Shown: positions 34,162-44,999, numbered from the stretch's first letter. The stretch: 64,000 nucleotides of DNA from Acetobacter orleanensis (GCF_001581005.1 NZ_LHZV01000062.1:62001-126000); one strand, 5' to 3'. Notes: generated from the letters alone by a model not told the origin. Numbers and translations: made by a program.

Positions 34162-35301
34162 ATGAAGTGCTGCAACTCTCGCCAGATTATCATGCTCCAT
34201 CGATTTTTCCTTGCCGCGATAATTGTTCTTTCTGTGCTTGGGCTGCCGGAAACCTCTACAGCGCAGAGCGTGCAGCGTGAGCAGGATGGCAGTTTGGCGG
34301 TTGATCCTGCGTCACCGCTCATGTCGCGCCTTCGGGTAGATGCTGTCACCGTGCGGGCGCGTCCGTACGATATTGATGCGCCCGGTGAAATCGTGGCGGA
34401 GCCCGCCCGCAGTATCGCTCTATTGCCGCCGTTGACGGGACGGATCGCACGGCTGGATGTCGTTCCGGGTGCGCATGTTCGTGCAGGGCAGGTGCTGGCC
34501 GTCATCATCTCCGGCGATATGGCGCAGGCCAGCGCGGATGAAGACAAGGCGCGTTCAGCTTGGGTGCAGGCGCGTGAGCAATATGACCGATCGCAGCATG
34601 TCGTAGGCGTTGGCGGCGGCGCGATGAAGGATTTGCAGGCTGCGCGGGCCGAGTATGAACAGGCTCGGTCCGAACTGGATAGGGCGAGCATGCGCTTGGC
34701 GGCCCTCGGGCGGGATGCCTCGGCAGGCGGTCGGGCCCCTCAGGGAGCGAAGATGACGCTCACTGCCCCGATTGATGGGGTGATCGATACGGTGTCCGTC
34801 GCGGCTGGCATGAATGTGACCGACATCACGACAGTTATGATGACTCTGGTGGATACGCATGAACTGTGGGTTGTTGCCGATTTAGCCGAAAATCAGGCGT
34901 CTCTCGTCCGCGCCGGTATGGCCGCGAGGGCCACAGTGCCGGTTCTGCCTTATCTGCATCTGGCGGGCATTATCAATGGTTTGCGGCCGTCCATGCAGCC
35001 GGAGACACGGCGGCGCAGCGCATATTTCACACTCGCCAATCCAGATGGCACATTGGTGCCGCACCTCTATGCCCATGTCGCAATCGCAGTTCCGCAAGCG
35101 CCGGACATCACGATCCCACAAACGGCGATCCTGATGAATAATGACGCAACCACCGTGTTTGTTGAGGTGCGCCCTCACGTCTTCCGCCGTCGGGTGGTCG
35201 ATGTTGTGCTGGATGACGGGGCAGACAGCCGGGTTCGGAGCGGTTTGGTGGCCGGAGATCGGGTGGTTACTCAAGGCGCGGTGCTGTTGAACGATGATTG
35301 A
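34162..35301 (+). CDS. Periplasmic adaptor subunit of heavy-metal RND pump 1
   Basis: The 379-residue membrane-fusion protein bridges an RND permease and an outer-membrane channel. It has a signal-like N-terminus (LHRFFLAAIIVLSVLGLPETSTAQS), a lipoyl-type domain (GRIARLDVVPGAHVRAGQVLAVI), a coiled-coil hairpin (about 125-180), and beta-barrel domains. Start could be ATG 34162 or 34192; neither has a strong ribosome site. The last eight bases overlap the permease gene. CzcB/CusB type; the metal is not determined. Confidence 0.9.
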   Translation: MKCCNSRQIIMLHRFFLAAIIVLSVLGLPETSTAQSVQREQDGSLAVDPASPLMSRLRVDAVTVRARPYDIDAPGEIVAEPARSIALLPPLTGRIARLDVVPGAHVRAGQVLAVIISGDMAQASADEDKARSAWVQAREQYDRSQHVVGVGGGAMKDLQAARAEYEQARSELDRASMRLAALGRDASAGGRAPQGAKMTLTAPIDGVIDTVSVAAGMNVTDITTVMMTLVDTHELWVVADLAENQASLVRAGMAARATVPVLPYLHLAGIINGLRPSMQPETRRRSAYFTLANPDGTLVPHLYAHVAIAVPQAPDITIPQTAILMNNDATTVFVEVRPHVFRRRVVDVVLDDGADSRVRSGLVAGDRVVTQGAVLLNDD

Positions 35302-38300
35302 TCGACTGATTGAGTTGTGCCTGCGCCAACGGCGGATTGTGTTCGCGGTCATGGCCGTTCTTGCATGTTTTGGCGCACTGGCATGGCGCGATATTTCCGT
35401 GGAGGCTTACCCCGATCTGGGCTCGGTGAATGTCTTGGTCACCACTCAGGTGTCCGGGTTGGCGGCAGCGGAGGTCGAACAGCAGATCACCACCCCGCTG
35501 GAGCGCCAGCTGGCGACCGTACCCGGCCTGATGGACAGTCGTTCAAGCAGCACGTTCGGCCTGTCCCTTATTACGCTGATTTTCCGGGATGGGACGGACG
35601 TTTATTTCGCGCGTCAGCGCGTGGCCGAGCAGATTGCGCAAGCCAACCTGCCGACAGGTGTCACGCCGACACTCGGCCCAGTCACGGGGCCAGCAGGTGA
35701 GATCTATCGCTACACGCTGCAATCGGACAGCCTGAACCTGATGCAGCTTTCCGATATTCAGAACTGGGTTGTCGTCCCGGCACTCATGCAGATCCCCGGT
35801 GTGGCCTCGGTAAGTAATTTCGGCGGCTTTACCAAGGAATATCAGCTCCTGCTCGATCCCGATGCGCTGAACAAGTATAATATCGGGATCAACGATGTTC
35901 TGACCGCCCTGAAAAACAACAATATCAACGTGGGTGGGGATCGTGTCACGCGCGGAGACCAGTCCTATATCGTACGCGGTATTGATATGGTGCACACGCT
36001 GGCTGACATGGGGGATATCGGCGTTACGCAGCAGGATGGCAGGCCGGTTTTTATCCGTGATCTCGGCCAGATGCAGTTCGGGCATCAGGTGCGGCAGGGT
36101 ATTCTGGGTATGGACGGAAATGCCGATACTCTGGAAGGGATTGTCGCGACCCTGACAGGCCAGAACCCCTCACAGGTTCTGGCCGCAGTCCACGCGCGGG
36201 TTGACCGGCTTAATCAGCGGCTTGCACGGCACGGCGCGCGCATTGTGCCCTATATCGACCGCGATAATCTGGTGCGCGCGACTACAGACAAGGTGGCCCA
36301 TACAGTGCTGGAAGGCATGGGGCTGGTCTTTGTTGTGCTGGTGCTGTTTCTGGGCAGTCCGCGCAGCGCGATTGTTGCGGCTGTCACCATTCCGCTGTCT
36401 TTGGCGACGCTGTTCGTGCTGATGACAGCACTCCATATGCCCGCCAATCTCTTCTCTCTGGGGGCAATCGATTTCGGCGTGATTGTGGATGGCGCGATTG
36501 TGGTGGCTGAAGCCGTGCTGCGTCTGCGCGAGGAGCATCCAGACAAGGTGCTGGTCCCGAGCGATGTTCTTGAGATTATGGACACGCTGGCACGGGCGAT
36601 CTTTTTTGCCACCCTGATCATCATCATTGCCTACGCCCCGTTGTTTGCTTTCGAGGGCGCGTCGGGCAAGCTGTTCCGCCCCATGGCCTTTACTGTCAGT
36701 TTCGCGCTGCTGGGGGCGCTGCTTTGCGCGATGACGCTCACGCCCTCACTGGCGTTTCTGGCTTTGCGCAAGCCGCATCGTCTCTTTCGTAATCGTCCGT
36801 TGGAATGGCTGCATCATACCTATCATCGGTTGCTGGCGTATAGTCTGGACCGGCCCTTGCTGGCCTATGCTGGCGGGCTGATTGCCTTCGCGCTGACAAT
36901 CTGGCTCGGGGCTTCGGCTGGGCGGGAGTTTCTGCCGGATCTGGACGAAGGCGCGTTGTGGATTCAGGTGCAACTGCCCTCGGGTCTGTCACTCGAGCGT
37001 GCGAGCGCCATGGCGGATGAAATACGTGCCGCCATTCGCTCTTTTCCGGAAACAAGCTTCGCTGTCACGCAGCTTGGCCGCAGTGATTCCGGTACCGATC
37101 AGTGGACACCCTCGCACATCGAGGTGCCGGTTGGCCTGCGCCCCTATGCTCAATGGCCGCATGGGGAAACCAAGGCCCAGTTTGTGGCCCGCCTGCGCAC
37201 ACGCCTTGCCGCCATTCCCGGTATCAGTTTTGGCATCAGCCAGCCGATTGCCGATAATATGAATGATCTGGTGGGCGGCGCTCATTCGCCATTGGTTTTG
37301 CGCATCTATGGTGATGATTTTCACGAGTTGCGGCGGATTGGTACCAAGGTTGTCGAGATCATGCGTCAGGTTCCCGGCACGGCAGCGGCCTCAATCTTCC
37401 AAGAACCGCCCTCACCGGAGCTTGATGTAGAGGTCAATCGCAAGGAAGCCGCGCGATATGGTCTGGCAGGTACGGACATCTTGGCGGTGGTGGGGAACAT
37501 GATCGGCGATGGACCTGTGTCCAGCGTCTATGTTGCCGACCGCGTCTATAACATGACCGTGCATATGCCGCGTGCTCTCAACAGTAATCTGGATGTTATC
37601 CGCCAGTTGCCGCTCAGCACGCCATCGGGGGCGCGTATTCCGCTGGGTGTGGTGGCGAATGTGTCACTGCGCACGGGGGAAGGCACCATCGCGCATGAAC
37701 GCAACCAGCGCCAGATTACAATTCGGCTCGATAACGGGCAAAGGCCTCTGTCCCAATATCTGGCGGATGCGCAGGCGCGTATTGCAGCGCAGGTAAAGTA
37801 CGACCCATCCGCTTATAGTATGGAATGGGCCGGGACGTTCGAGCAGGCGCAGCGGGCTCAGGCTCGGCTGACCGTGGCGCTGGGGGTGATGTTTGCCGTC
37901 ATGCTCGTCCTGCTGTTCTGCCAGTTTGGCAGGTTGCGGCAGGCGGTGCTGGTTCTGGCTGTGGTGCCGATGGCAACCCTCGGCGGGCTGATTGCCCTTC
38001 ATGCACGGGGTGAAACGCTGAATATTGCGACTGCGGTCGGCTTTATTGCGCTGTTTGGGGTTGCGATCCAGAACGGCATTATCATGGTCTCGAACTTCAA
38101 TCGCCTTCGCGCCGATGGAGAACCTCTGCGCACGGCCGTTCTTGACGGTGCGGGGCAGCGTTTCCGCCCTGTGCTGATGACGGCGACCGTCGCCAGCGTC
38201 GGCATGCTTCCGGCAGCTCTTGCCACAGGGATCGGCACCGATGTCCAGCGCGGTCTGGCGACTGTCGTGGTTGGTGGGCTCGGGATTGCCACCATCCTGA

Positions 38301-38392
38301 CCCTGTTCATCCTGCCGACCTATTATTTTGAACTGGAATCCCTCTTGGAGAGGCGACGCGCCAGCCGGGATGTTGCGGAGAGCGGATTATGA
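35294..38392 (+). CDS. Heavy-metal efflux RND permease 1 (CzcA/CusA family)
   Basis: The 1032-residue inner-membrane proton antiporter pumps metal ions. The heavy-metal RND signature GAIDFGVIVDGAIVVAEAV with acidic residues of the proton relay lies in helix 4. Two large periplasmic loops and about twelve hydrophobic helices are visible, plus a C-terminal repeat region (FIALFGVAIQNGIIMVSNFNRL). Overlaps with both neighbours (8 bases with the adaptor, 4 with the OMF) indicate a tight operon. Metal specificity cannot be assigned. Confidence 0.94.
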   Translation: MIDRLIELCLRQRRIVFAVMAVLACFGALAWRDISVEAYPDLGSVNVLVTTQVSGLAAAEVEQQITTPLERQLATVPGLMDSRSSSTFGLSLITLIFRDGTDVYFARQRVAEQIAQANLPTGVTPTLGPVTGPAGEIYRYTLQSDSLNLMQLSDIQNWVVVPALMQIPGVASVSNFGGFTKEYQLLLDPDALNKYNIGINDVLTALKNNNINVGGDRVTRGDQSYIVRGIDMVHTLADMGDIGVTQQDGRPVFIRDLGQMQFGHQVRQGILGMDGNADTLEGIVATLTGQNPSQVLAAVHARVDRLNQRLARHGARIVPYIDRDNLVRATTDKVAHTVLEGMGLVFVVLVLFLGSPRSAIVAAVTIPLSLATLFVLMTALHMPANLFSLGAIDFGVIVDGAIVVAEAVLRLREEHPDKVLVPSDVLEIMDTLARAIFFATLIIIIAYAPLFAFEGASGKLFRPMAFTVSFALLGALLCAMTLTPSLAFLALRKPHRLFRNRPLEWLHHTYHRLLAYSLDRPLLAYAGGLIAFALTIWLGASAGREFLPDLDEGALWIQVQLPSGLSLERASAMADEIRAAIRSFPETSFAVTQLGRSDSGTDQWTPSHIEVPVGLRPYAQWPHGETKAQFVARLRTRLAAIPGISFGISQPIADNMNDLVGGAHSPLVLRIYGDDFHELRRIGTKVVEIMRQVPGTAAASIFQEPPSPELDVEVNRKEAARYGLAGTDILAVVGNMIGDGPVSSVYVADRVYNMTVHMPRALNSNLDVIRQLPLSTPSGARIPLGVVANVSLRTGEGTIAHERNQRQITIRLDNGQRPLSQYLADAQARIAAQVKYDPSAYSMEWAGTFEQAQRAQARLTVALGVMFAVMLVLLFCQFGRLRQAVLVLAVVPMATLGGLIALHARGETLNIATAVGFIALFGVAIQNGIIMVSNFNRLRADGEPLRTAVLDGAGQRFRPVLMTATVASVGMLPAALATGIGTDVQRGLATVVVGGLGIATILTLFILPTYYFELESLLERRRASRDVAESGL

Positions 38393-39867
38393 GACGGTCT
38401 GCGTCCCCCCTGCGTCGCATCCTCATGGCGGTTGCGGTGACAGCACTTGCGGGCTGTAGCGTTGGTCCAGACTATCATCGTCCGGCACTCCCTGTTGATA
38501 ATGCGTACGCGCCGGGTAACGCGGCACCCACCATGACCACGGGTGCCGCTGGTCCAGCCGGAGCCAGACAATCATTCCTGCCGGGGCAGGATATTTCGGC
38601 CCAGTGGTGGGAATTGTTCCACTGTGCGGCGCTGAACGGGTTGGTGACACACGCAATCGCTCATAGCCCTAATCTGGCTTCCGCTCATCAAGCCCTTATG
38701 GCGGCACAGGAGGATGTTGCGGCGCAGAAGGGGGCCTTGTGGCCGAATATCAGCGGGTCCTTCAACCCGACGCGGAACAAGATCTCGCAGGGGATGGGCG
38801 TTCAGGGGTTCAATAGCTACCTGTATAATCTGCATACATTACAGTTGAATATTTCCTACATGCCCGACGTCTGGGGCGGTATCCGTAGGCAGATTGAAGC
38901 CAGCGCGGCGCAACGTGCCCTTGCGCGCTTCCAGTTGGAAGCGGCGTATCTGTCGCTCACCAGCAATCTGGTCGTTGCGGCAATCCAGTATGCCGCGATC
39001 CGTGGACAGATTGAGGCAACGGAAGGGACGATTGCGTCAGCCCGCGCCATTCTGGCCATCAATGAACAACAGGCACGCTTCGGTGATATGGGCGAACGCG
39101 ACGTCGCGCCGCAGCGCCTGCTGCTGGCTCAGGCGGAACAGGCGCTGCCCCCGCTGCATCAGCAATTGGCTGTTCAGCATGACTTGATCGCGGCTCTTTC
39201 CGGGGATGGGTCCGATGTTTCGTTACCGGATTTCCGGCTGACCGACTTTCATCTGCCAACCGATCTGCCAGTTTCCCTGCCGTTGAATTTGATAGACCAG
39301 CGGCCGGATATCCGTGCGGCGGAGGAAACGGTCCGCGCCGCGAGCGCACAGATCGGGATTGCTGTTGCGGCCCGCCTGCCGGACATTAATCTGATTGCGA
39401 CACCCGGACTGGCCTTCAACCGCTTCAGCCAGCTTGCAACGCCCGGTTATGGGGCATGGACGCTGGCGTCCATGATCACGCAGCCGCTCTTTGACGGCTT
39501 TACGTTGCTGCACCAAGAACGCGGCGCGCGTGCAACATACCGGAAGGCAGCGGAGGACTATCGCAGCACCGTCGTTCTTGCTGTGCAGAATGTTTCCGAT
39601 GCGCTCCATGCAATCCATAACGATGCGGAGACACTGGCCACGAGCGTGAAGGCGGATGATCAGGCGCGGCGCGCACTCAGTTTTGCGCGTACAGGGCAAC
39701 GATATGGGGACGAAAGCACATTGCTGGTTCTGACTGCCGAACAGGGAGAAATGCAGGCGCGTCTGGCCGTGGTGCAGGCCCAGTCAGCCCGGTTGTCTGA
39801 TACGGCAGGGCTTTTTCAGGCACTTGGTGGCGGATGGTGGAACAGGAAAAATCAGCCTCTCCCCTAG
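38389..39867 (+). CDS. Outer-membrane efflux lipoprotein (NodT/OprM family)
   Basis: The 492-residue protein is the outer-membrane channel of the pump. It has a lipoprotein signal (AVAVTALAGCSVGPDYHRP) with the lipobox LAGC, and the TolC-like repeats (two OEP domains, NLINRPDIRAAEE-like LIDQRPDIRAAEETVRAAS). Its ATG overlaps the permease stop by four bases. As the only OMF in the block, it probably serves both RND pumps. Confidence 0.93.
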   Translation: MRRSASPLRRILMAVAVTALAGCSVGPDYHRPALPVDNAYAPGNAAPTMTTGAAGPAGARQSFLPGQDISAQWWELFHCAALNGLVTHAIAHSPNLASAHQALMAAQEDVAAQKGALWPNISGSFNPTRNKISQGMGVQGFNSYLYNLHTLQLNISYMPDVWGGIRRQIEASAAQRALARFQLEAAYLSLTSNLVVAAIQYAAIRGQIEATEGTIASARAILAINEQQARFGDMGERDVAPQRLLLAQAEQALPPLHQQLAVQHDLIAALSGDGSDVSLPDFRLTDFHLPTDLPVSLPLNLIDQRPDIRAAEETVRAASAQIGIAVAARLPDINLIATPGLAFNRFSQLATPGYGAWTLASMITQPLFDGFTLLHQERGARATYRKAAEDYRSTVVLAVQNVSDALHAIHNDAETLATSVKADDQARRALSFARTGQRYGDESTLLVLTAEQGEMQARLAVVQAQSARLSDTAGLFQALGGGWWNRKNQPLP

Positions 39868-40052
39868 TCAGGGGTTTTGGCACTGGTTCCCACTCATTTC
39901 TGCTGCCTGATACGGTTTATTATTCTCTGGGAGCCTCGGCGAGATGTGCGGTGCTGCCGTTCAGGGAGTTGTCAGTTTTAACTGCTAGAGTGCGCGTTCT
40001 AAGGCAGTCCGTTTGCCCGTGTCAGGATATTGTACGCCGCAGGAGAACTCCA

Positions 40053-41249
40053 GTGACTTTCTCACCCGTCTTCAGGAAGAACTGGAGATATTTACTGTGT
40101 TCTGCTCTTGTTTTTAGCATTAGTGAGAGACCTGTATCGGCTGCTGAAGATGCGCCGGTGATCATGATGGGAGAAGCCGCGCAGAAGAACGCTGCTCTGG
40201 CTATCGCGGTCGCGACGAGCGGCACGCTCGGAAAAAGCCTCAACGCGATGGGAACCGTCATGGCGGAAGCCGGGCATGTTGTCAGCATTCACCCGGCTGG
40301 GTCGGGTAAAGTTTTAAGCGTTGCTGTTGTCCCCGGTCAGCACGTGCGCAAGGGAGAGACTCTTCTTACCTATCAGAATCATTCACTGCATCTGGTGCGT
40401 CTTGAAATGACGAGAGCGCGGGCTGGACTGATGACGGCTCAGGCCGCTTCTCAGAATGCGGCGTCCGCCTATCGCCGGGGGCGTGAACTGGAAGGCACGA
40501 CTGTGCCCGCTGGGGAAACCAAACGCAGGCAAGCCGCATTTCAGGCGGCAAAAGACGATGTTGTTGCCCGACAGGCCGATGTCGATACGCTCAAACATCA
40601 GCTTGAAGAAGAGTACAATTCCGTCACGGAATCAGATAAGGCCCAGACAAGCCCACTGGATGAAACATCCGCTATTATTGCGCCTGCAACGGCGGAAGTG
40701 CAGGCCGTGTCTGTCGGTGTTGCAGATGACATTTCACCCACAACGGAGCTGTTGAGGCTGACAGATATGTCCTCGGTATGGATTGCGTCCGACATCCTGC
40801 CGCAGGACGCCGCACAGGTGGTGAAGGGCGGTGACCAGACGACCGAGCTTGCCTCGGACACCGGGGCGACCCAACTGGTGTCGAAGGTCACATCTGTCAG
40901 TGACCTTGCAGACCCGGCGACAGGGCTCGTGCGCGTTATCAGTCAGGCCCCTAATTCCAATGGGTCCCTGCGTCCGGGGATGTTCCTGACGACACACTTA
41001 CCAATGCGGGAAAAGACAACGGGCATCATTGTCCCCGAAAGTGCGGTGACCGAGATCAATGGTGTCAGCACCGTGTTTGTGCCCATCGGCCCCAACCAGT
41101 TCCGGCCACGGGACGTGCATGTTGGCGCTGCGAGCATGGGGCAGTTAGCGATAACTGCCGGGCTTTCAGCAGGGGAAAAGGTGGTGACGCACGGAGCATT
41201 TGCCCTGAAGGCGGTGATGCTGACCTCGGATACGGATGGTGGGGGCTGA
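40053..41249 (+). CDS. Periplasmic adaptor subunit of heavy-metal RND pump 2
   Basis: The 398-residue membrane-fusion protein starts at GTG 40053, preceded by a strong AGGAGA six bases away; upstream frame to 39834 runs into the OMF gene and is noncoding. A signal peptide (LLCSALVFSISERPVSA/AEDAP) is followed by lipoyl-like and hairpin domains and a CusB-like beta-barrel with GVADDISPTTELLRLTDMSSVWIASDI. It overlaps the second permease region. Confidence 0.9.
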   Translation: MTFSPVFRKNWRYLLCSALVFSISERPVSAAEDAPVIMMGEAAQKNAALAIAVATSGTLGKSLNAMGTVMAEAGHVVSIHPAGSGKVLSVAVVPGQHVRKGETLLTYQNHSLHLVRLEMTRARAGLMTAQAASQNAASAYRRGRELEGTTVPAGETKRRQAAFQAAKDDVVARQADVDTLKHQLEEEYNSVTESDKAQTSPLDETSAIIAPATAEVQAVSVGVADDISPTTELLRLTDMSSVWIASDILPQDAAQVVKGGDQTTELASDTGATQLVSKVTSVSDLADPATGLVRVISQAPNSNGSLRPGMFLTTHLPMREKTTGIIVPESAVTEINGVSTVFVPIGPNQFRPRDVHVGAASMGQLAITAGLSAGEKVVTHGAFALKAVMLTSDTDGGG

Positions 41250-41256
41250 TCTGACC

Positions 41257-44200
41257 ATGCGTGCCTTTCTGTCTGTCTTCCAGTCACGGCGCTGGCTGGT
41301 TCTGGGAGTTTTGTGCCTCACGTTCGTTGCCTGCTGCGCCGTTGTGCGGGGTCTGCCGGTAGAAGCCGTGCCTGATATTTCGCCGCGACAGGTGCTTGTG
41401 TCCGTCGTAGCCCCCGGCCTTGCCACGGAAGAAGTGGAGCGCCTGATTACTTTTCCGATCGAGGCCAGTATGGCCGGTCTCCCGGATATGACTGATCTTC
41501 GATCAGTCTCCCGTTCCGGGGTTTCGGTCGTTTATGTCCAGTTTGCGGATGAGACGGATATCAATCTTGATCGCGCCCGTGTGGAAGAACGGATTCAGCA
41601 GGCAAGAGGCACGATATCCGTGCCGGGAGTCAGCGTAAATATCGGGCCGCTTGCCACCGGCCTTGGTGAGATCATGCAGTTGCAGATCAAAGGCGCTGGC
41701 TATTCCATGATGGATCTCAACCGACTGATGACATGGACGGTTGCGCCGCAGTTAAAGCTGGTGCCCGGAGTTGTTGATGTCAACGTCAACGGCGGGGCCG
41801 AGCAGACGTTTCAGGTCGCGCTTGATCAAGCGCGTCTGCTTGCTCTTGGTGTTTCGGTTGATGATGTTTTTCGGGCGGTGGATGGCAACAATTCCGCATC
41901 CGGAGGCGGATGGATTGAGCATAAGGAAGAGCAGCAGATTATTGTCGGGCGGGGTCTGATTGGCTCGCTTGATGATTTCGGGTCTATTCCGGTTCGGACC
42001 AATGCCAATGGGTCGGCTATTTTCCTGCGGGATGTAGGGCGCATTTCCATGGGGCCGAGAACACGTCTGGGCGCGGTCACGCGGGACGGGCAGGGCGAAA
42101 TCGTCATCGGTGTTGTCATGATGCAGATGGGGGCAAGCTCGGATGCCACGCTGGCCGCCATTCGTGCCGCGTTGCCCGGTATTCGTCAGTCTTTGCCAAA
42201 AGGTGTGACCCTTGAGCCGTATTATGTCCGGTCCACGCTGACAGATAGTACTATCAAAACCGTCAAAGAAAACCTTGTTATCGGGGCGCTTCTGGTTATC
42301 GGCGTTCTTATTGTTGTGATTGGTGATTGGCGGGCGTCACTGGTTATTGCATCAGTTATCCCGTTTGCTCTTGTCTGCGCGATGGCGGGAATGCGCTGGT
42401 TTGGAATTTCGGCCAATCTGCTGAGCCTCGGCGCAATTGACTTTGGCATGATTGTCGACAGTTCTCTGGTCGTGGTGGAAAATTTCATGACCCATCGTGC
42501 CCGCGATCGGGTCAGCGGGCAGACCACGCCGTTGGCGACTCTCGTCGTCTCAGCGGCCACCGAAGTCATCCGGCCTGTCAGTTTTGGCATTCTTGTCATT
42601 GTGATGGTCTATCTGCCAATCCTGACGTTGCAGGATATTGAGGGCAAGATGTTCCGGCCCATGGCGCAGACGGTTATCATGGCCTTGCTGGCCTCTCTGC
42701 TCTATTGTGTTGTCGGGATCCCGGTTCTCGCGGCTTTGGTGATGAAGTCTGTCGGGCGGCATGACGATACCCGTCTGGTCGCTTTTCTTCGTCGTGGGTA
42801 TGGCCCCGTGTTGAGCTGGTGTGAAAAGCGGCCACGAACGCTGTTTGGCACAACATTCGCGATTTTTGCTTTTTCTGTCTGGGTTGGTCTGCATCTGGGT
42901 GGCGAGTTCATACCCTCCCTTGGGGAGGGCGCTCTGACAGTCACAACGACGCGCCTGCCCGGTATTTCTCTACCCGAAGCGTTGAAGGAAGTTACCCTTC
43001 AGGAGCGTATTCTTCGCCGTTTTCCCGAAGTCACCAGCGTTGTCAGCAATACGGGAACATCGGCAATCCCGACTGACCCGATGGGCGTTAACGAGACAGA
43101 CAGTTTCATTTTTTTGAAACCACCGTCACAATGGACCACAGCACAGACGCAGGAAGGTCTGGTTACAGCGATGAGCCGGGTGCTGAGTGCCGAATTGCCC
43201 GGAATGGCGCAGTCATGGAGTCAGCCCGTGCAGATGCGGATGGATGATCTTCTGTCTGGGGTTCGGACGCAGATTGCCGTTTCCATCTATGGGGATGATC
43301 TCGCTACGCTGCGGCGACTGGGGGACAGGGTGGCCAGTGTCATGAAAGCCATTCCCGGTGCGGCGGATGTGGCCCCGCAGGGGGATGGCACCGTTTCTTT
43401 CATTCATATCGATATTGACCGCCGGCAGGCCGCGCGGCTTGGCATTTCCCAGCAGGAGCTTCTGAACGTGGTTGAAGCGGTGGGTGGCCATATCGGGCGG
43501 CCCGTCACGGTTGGGAATGCGCTTATCAGCACACAGGTCCGTTTTGATCCTGCTCAGGCCAGCACACGTGACCAGATTGCCGGGTTAAGAATACGGCGCG
43601 CCGATGGGCGTGGCGCTGTGCTTCTTTCTGAAATTGCAAAAGTGACGGTGGAAGACGGGCCGCCGCGCATCAGCCGGGATAATATTCGCCGTCGTCTGAT
43701 CGTGCAGGCCAATGTTCGTGGGCGTGATCTCAGCTCTTTTGTTGCGGCTGCGCAGAAGGCGGTCAGCAAAAAAGTTGCTCTCCCGCCCGGTTATCGCATT
43801 GTGTGGGCTGGTCAGTTTCAAAACCTACGTTCGGCCATGGCGCGTCTGGGCGTTGTCGTGCCGATTGCTCTGGTCTTGATTTTTGCGCTGCTTGTTGTCG
43901 CGTTGAATTCGGTCTGGCTGGCGGGGCTGGTTTTCGTCAACCTGCCCGTTGCCGCGACAGGGGGTATTCTGGCTCTGGCTCTACGAGGCCTCCCCTTCAG
44001 TGTTTCAGCGGGAATTGGTTTTATAGCCCTGTTTGGTGTGGCTGTGCTGAACGGTGTGGTGCTTGTTACCGCCATAAATGCCTTGCGTGCGGCGGGTCTG
44101 GACGCCGCACGTGCCGCGTATGACGCTGCGGAAGAGCGTTTCCGGCCAGTTATGGCAACGGCTCTGGTCGCCAGTCTGGGGTTTATTCCCATGGCTGTTT

Positions 44201-44334
44201 CAACCAGTGCTGGCGCGGAGGTTGAACGTCCCTTGGCGACGGTCGTTATCGGTGGTTTGATCTCATCCACACTCCTGACGCTTCTTGTACTGCCAGCACT
44301 GTACGCCCGGATCATGAAAAATCGTAACGCATGA
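41257..44334 (+). CDS. Heavy-metal efflux RND permease 2 (CzcA/CusA family)
   Basis: The 1025-residue permease is a second, clearly different HME-RND protein. Helix 4 reads GAIDFGMIVDSSLVVVENF, where the second Asp-Gly of permease 1 is replaced by Asp-Ser. ATG 41257 is preferred (GGGGG upstream, family start MRAFLSVFQSRRWLV) over ATG 41236 inside the adaptor gene. Overlaps the response regulator by four bases, so pump 2 and the sensor system are one operon. Confidence 0.93.
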   Translation: MRAFLSVFQSRRWLVLGVLCLTFVACCAVVRGLPVEAVPDISPRQVLVSVVAPGLATEEVERLITFPIEASMAGLPDMTDLRSVSRSGVSVVYVQFADETDINLDRARVEERIQQARGTISVPGVSVNIGPLATGLGEIMQLQIKGAGYSMMDLNRLMTWTVAPQLKLVPGVVDVNVNGGAEQTFQVALDQARLLALGVSVDDVFRAVDGNNSASGGGWIEHKEEQQIIVGRGLIGSLDDFGSIPVRTNANGSAIFLRDVGRISMGPRTRLGAVTRDGQGEIVIGVVMMQMGASSDATLAAIRAALPGIRQSLPKGVTLEPYYVRSTLTDSTIKTVKENLVIGALLVIGVLIVVIGDWRASLVIASVIPFALVCAMAGMRWFGISANLLSLGAIDFGMIVDSSLVVVENFMTHRARDRVSGQTTPLATLVVSAATEVIRPVSFGILVIVMVYLPILTLQDIEGKMFRPMAQTVIMALLASLLYCVVGIPVLAALVMKSVGRHDDTRLVAFLRRGYGPVLSWCEKRPRTLFGTTFAIFAFSVWVGLHLGGEFIPSLGEGALTVTTTRLPGISLPEALKEVTLQERILRRFPEVTSVVSNTGTSAIPTDPMGVNETDSFIFLKPPSQWTTAQTQEGLVTAMSRVLSAELPGMAQSWSQPVQMRMDDLLSGVRTQIAVSIYGDDLATLRRLGDRVASVMKAIPGAADVAPQGDGTVSFIHIDIDRRQAARLGISQQELLNVVEAVGGHIGRPVTVGNALISTQVRFDPAQASTRDQIAGLRIRRADGRGAVLLSEIAKVTVEDGPPRISRDNIRRRLIVQANVRGRDLSSFVAAAQKAVSKKVALPPGYRIVWAGQFQNLRSAMARLGVVVPIALVLIFALLVVALNSVWLAGLVFVNLPVAATGGILALALRGLPFSVSAGIGFIALFGVAVLNGVVLVTAINALRAAGLDAARAAYDAAEERFRPVMATALVASLGFIPMAVSTSAGAEVERPLATVVIGGLISSTLLTLLVLPALYARIMKNRNA

Positions 44335-44999
44335 AAATCCTGATTATTGAAGATGAACCTGCGCTGGGCTCTGCGGTCAGAGACCGTGTGCGTCAGGCCG
44401 GGCATGTTGCGGACTGGTTCCAAACCTTGGCGGATGGGCGGGCCGCCCTGAGTGTTTCGTCTTATGATTTTCTGCTGCTTGATCTTGGCCTCCCAGATGG
44501 GAATGGGCGGGATCTCCTGCGGGAGATCCGGCAGCGCTCTTCCTCACTCGCCATTTTGATCATGACAGCTCAGGATCAGGTGAGTGACAGAATAGCAGGA
44601 CTGTCAGACGGCGCGGATGATTACATCGTCAAGCCGTATGATCTTGATGAACTGGTTGCCCGCATTGATGCTGTTGCAAGGCGTTACGCGGCTCTGCCAG
44701 ACAATGTGGTGACGGTTGGGACGACGAGGATTGACCTCGCGCGCCGTCAGCTTGAGCGCGATGGCCAGACGATTGATCTGTCCGCGCGTGAATGGGCCAT
44801 TGTGGAACTTCTGGCGCGCCGCCCCGGTGCATTGTGCAGCCGTGAGCAGATTGAAGATGCTCTGTATGGCCTCAGTGACGATGTGGAAAGCAACGCCATT
44901 GAAGTTTTCATCAGCAGGATTCGTAAAAAGACCGGATCAGGCCTAATCGTGACAGTGAGAGGTAGAGGGTACAGTCTCGCTGGAAATACGGCTCGATGA
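44331..44999 (+). CDS. OmpR-family response regulator for the metal pump operon
   Basis: The 222-residue regulator has a receiver domain with phospho-acceptor Asp51 (LLLDLGLPDGNG), conserved KPYDLDEL, and a C-terminal winged-helix DNA-binding domain (SAREWAIVELLARRPGALCSREQIEDALYG). Closest in type to CusR/CopR/CzcR. It overlaps permease 2 (start) and the kinase (end) by four bases each, so it likely controls its own operon. Confidence 0.93.
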   Translation: MKILIIEDEPALGSAVRDRVRQAGHVADWFQTLADGRAALSVSSYDFLLLDLGLPDGNGRDLLREIRQRSSSLAILIMTAQDQVSDRIAGLSDGADDYIVKPYDLDELVARIDAVARRYAALPDNVVTVGTTRIDLARRQLERDGQTIDLSAREWAIVELLARRPGALCSREQIEDALYGLSDDVESNAIEVFISRIRKKTGSGLIVTVRGRGYSLAGNTAR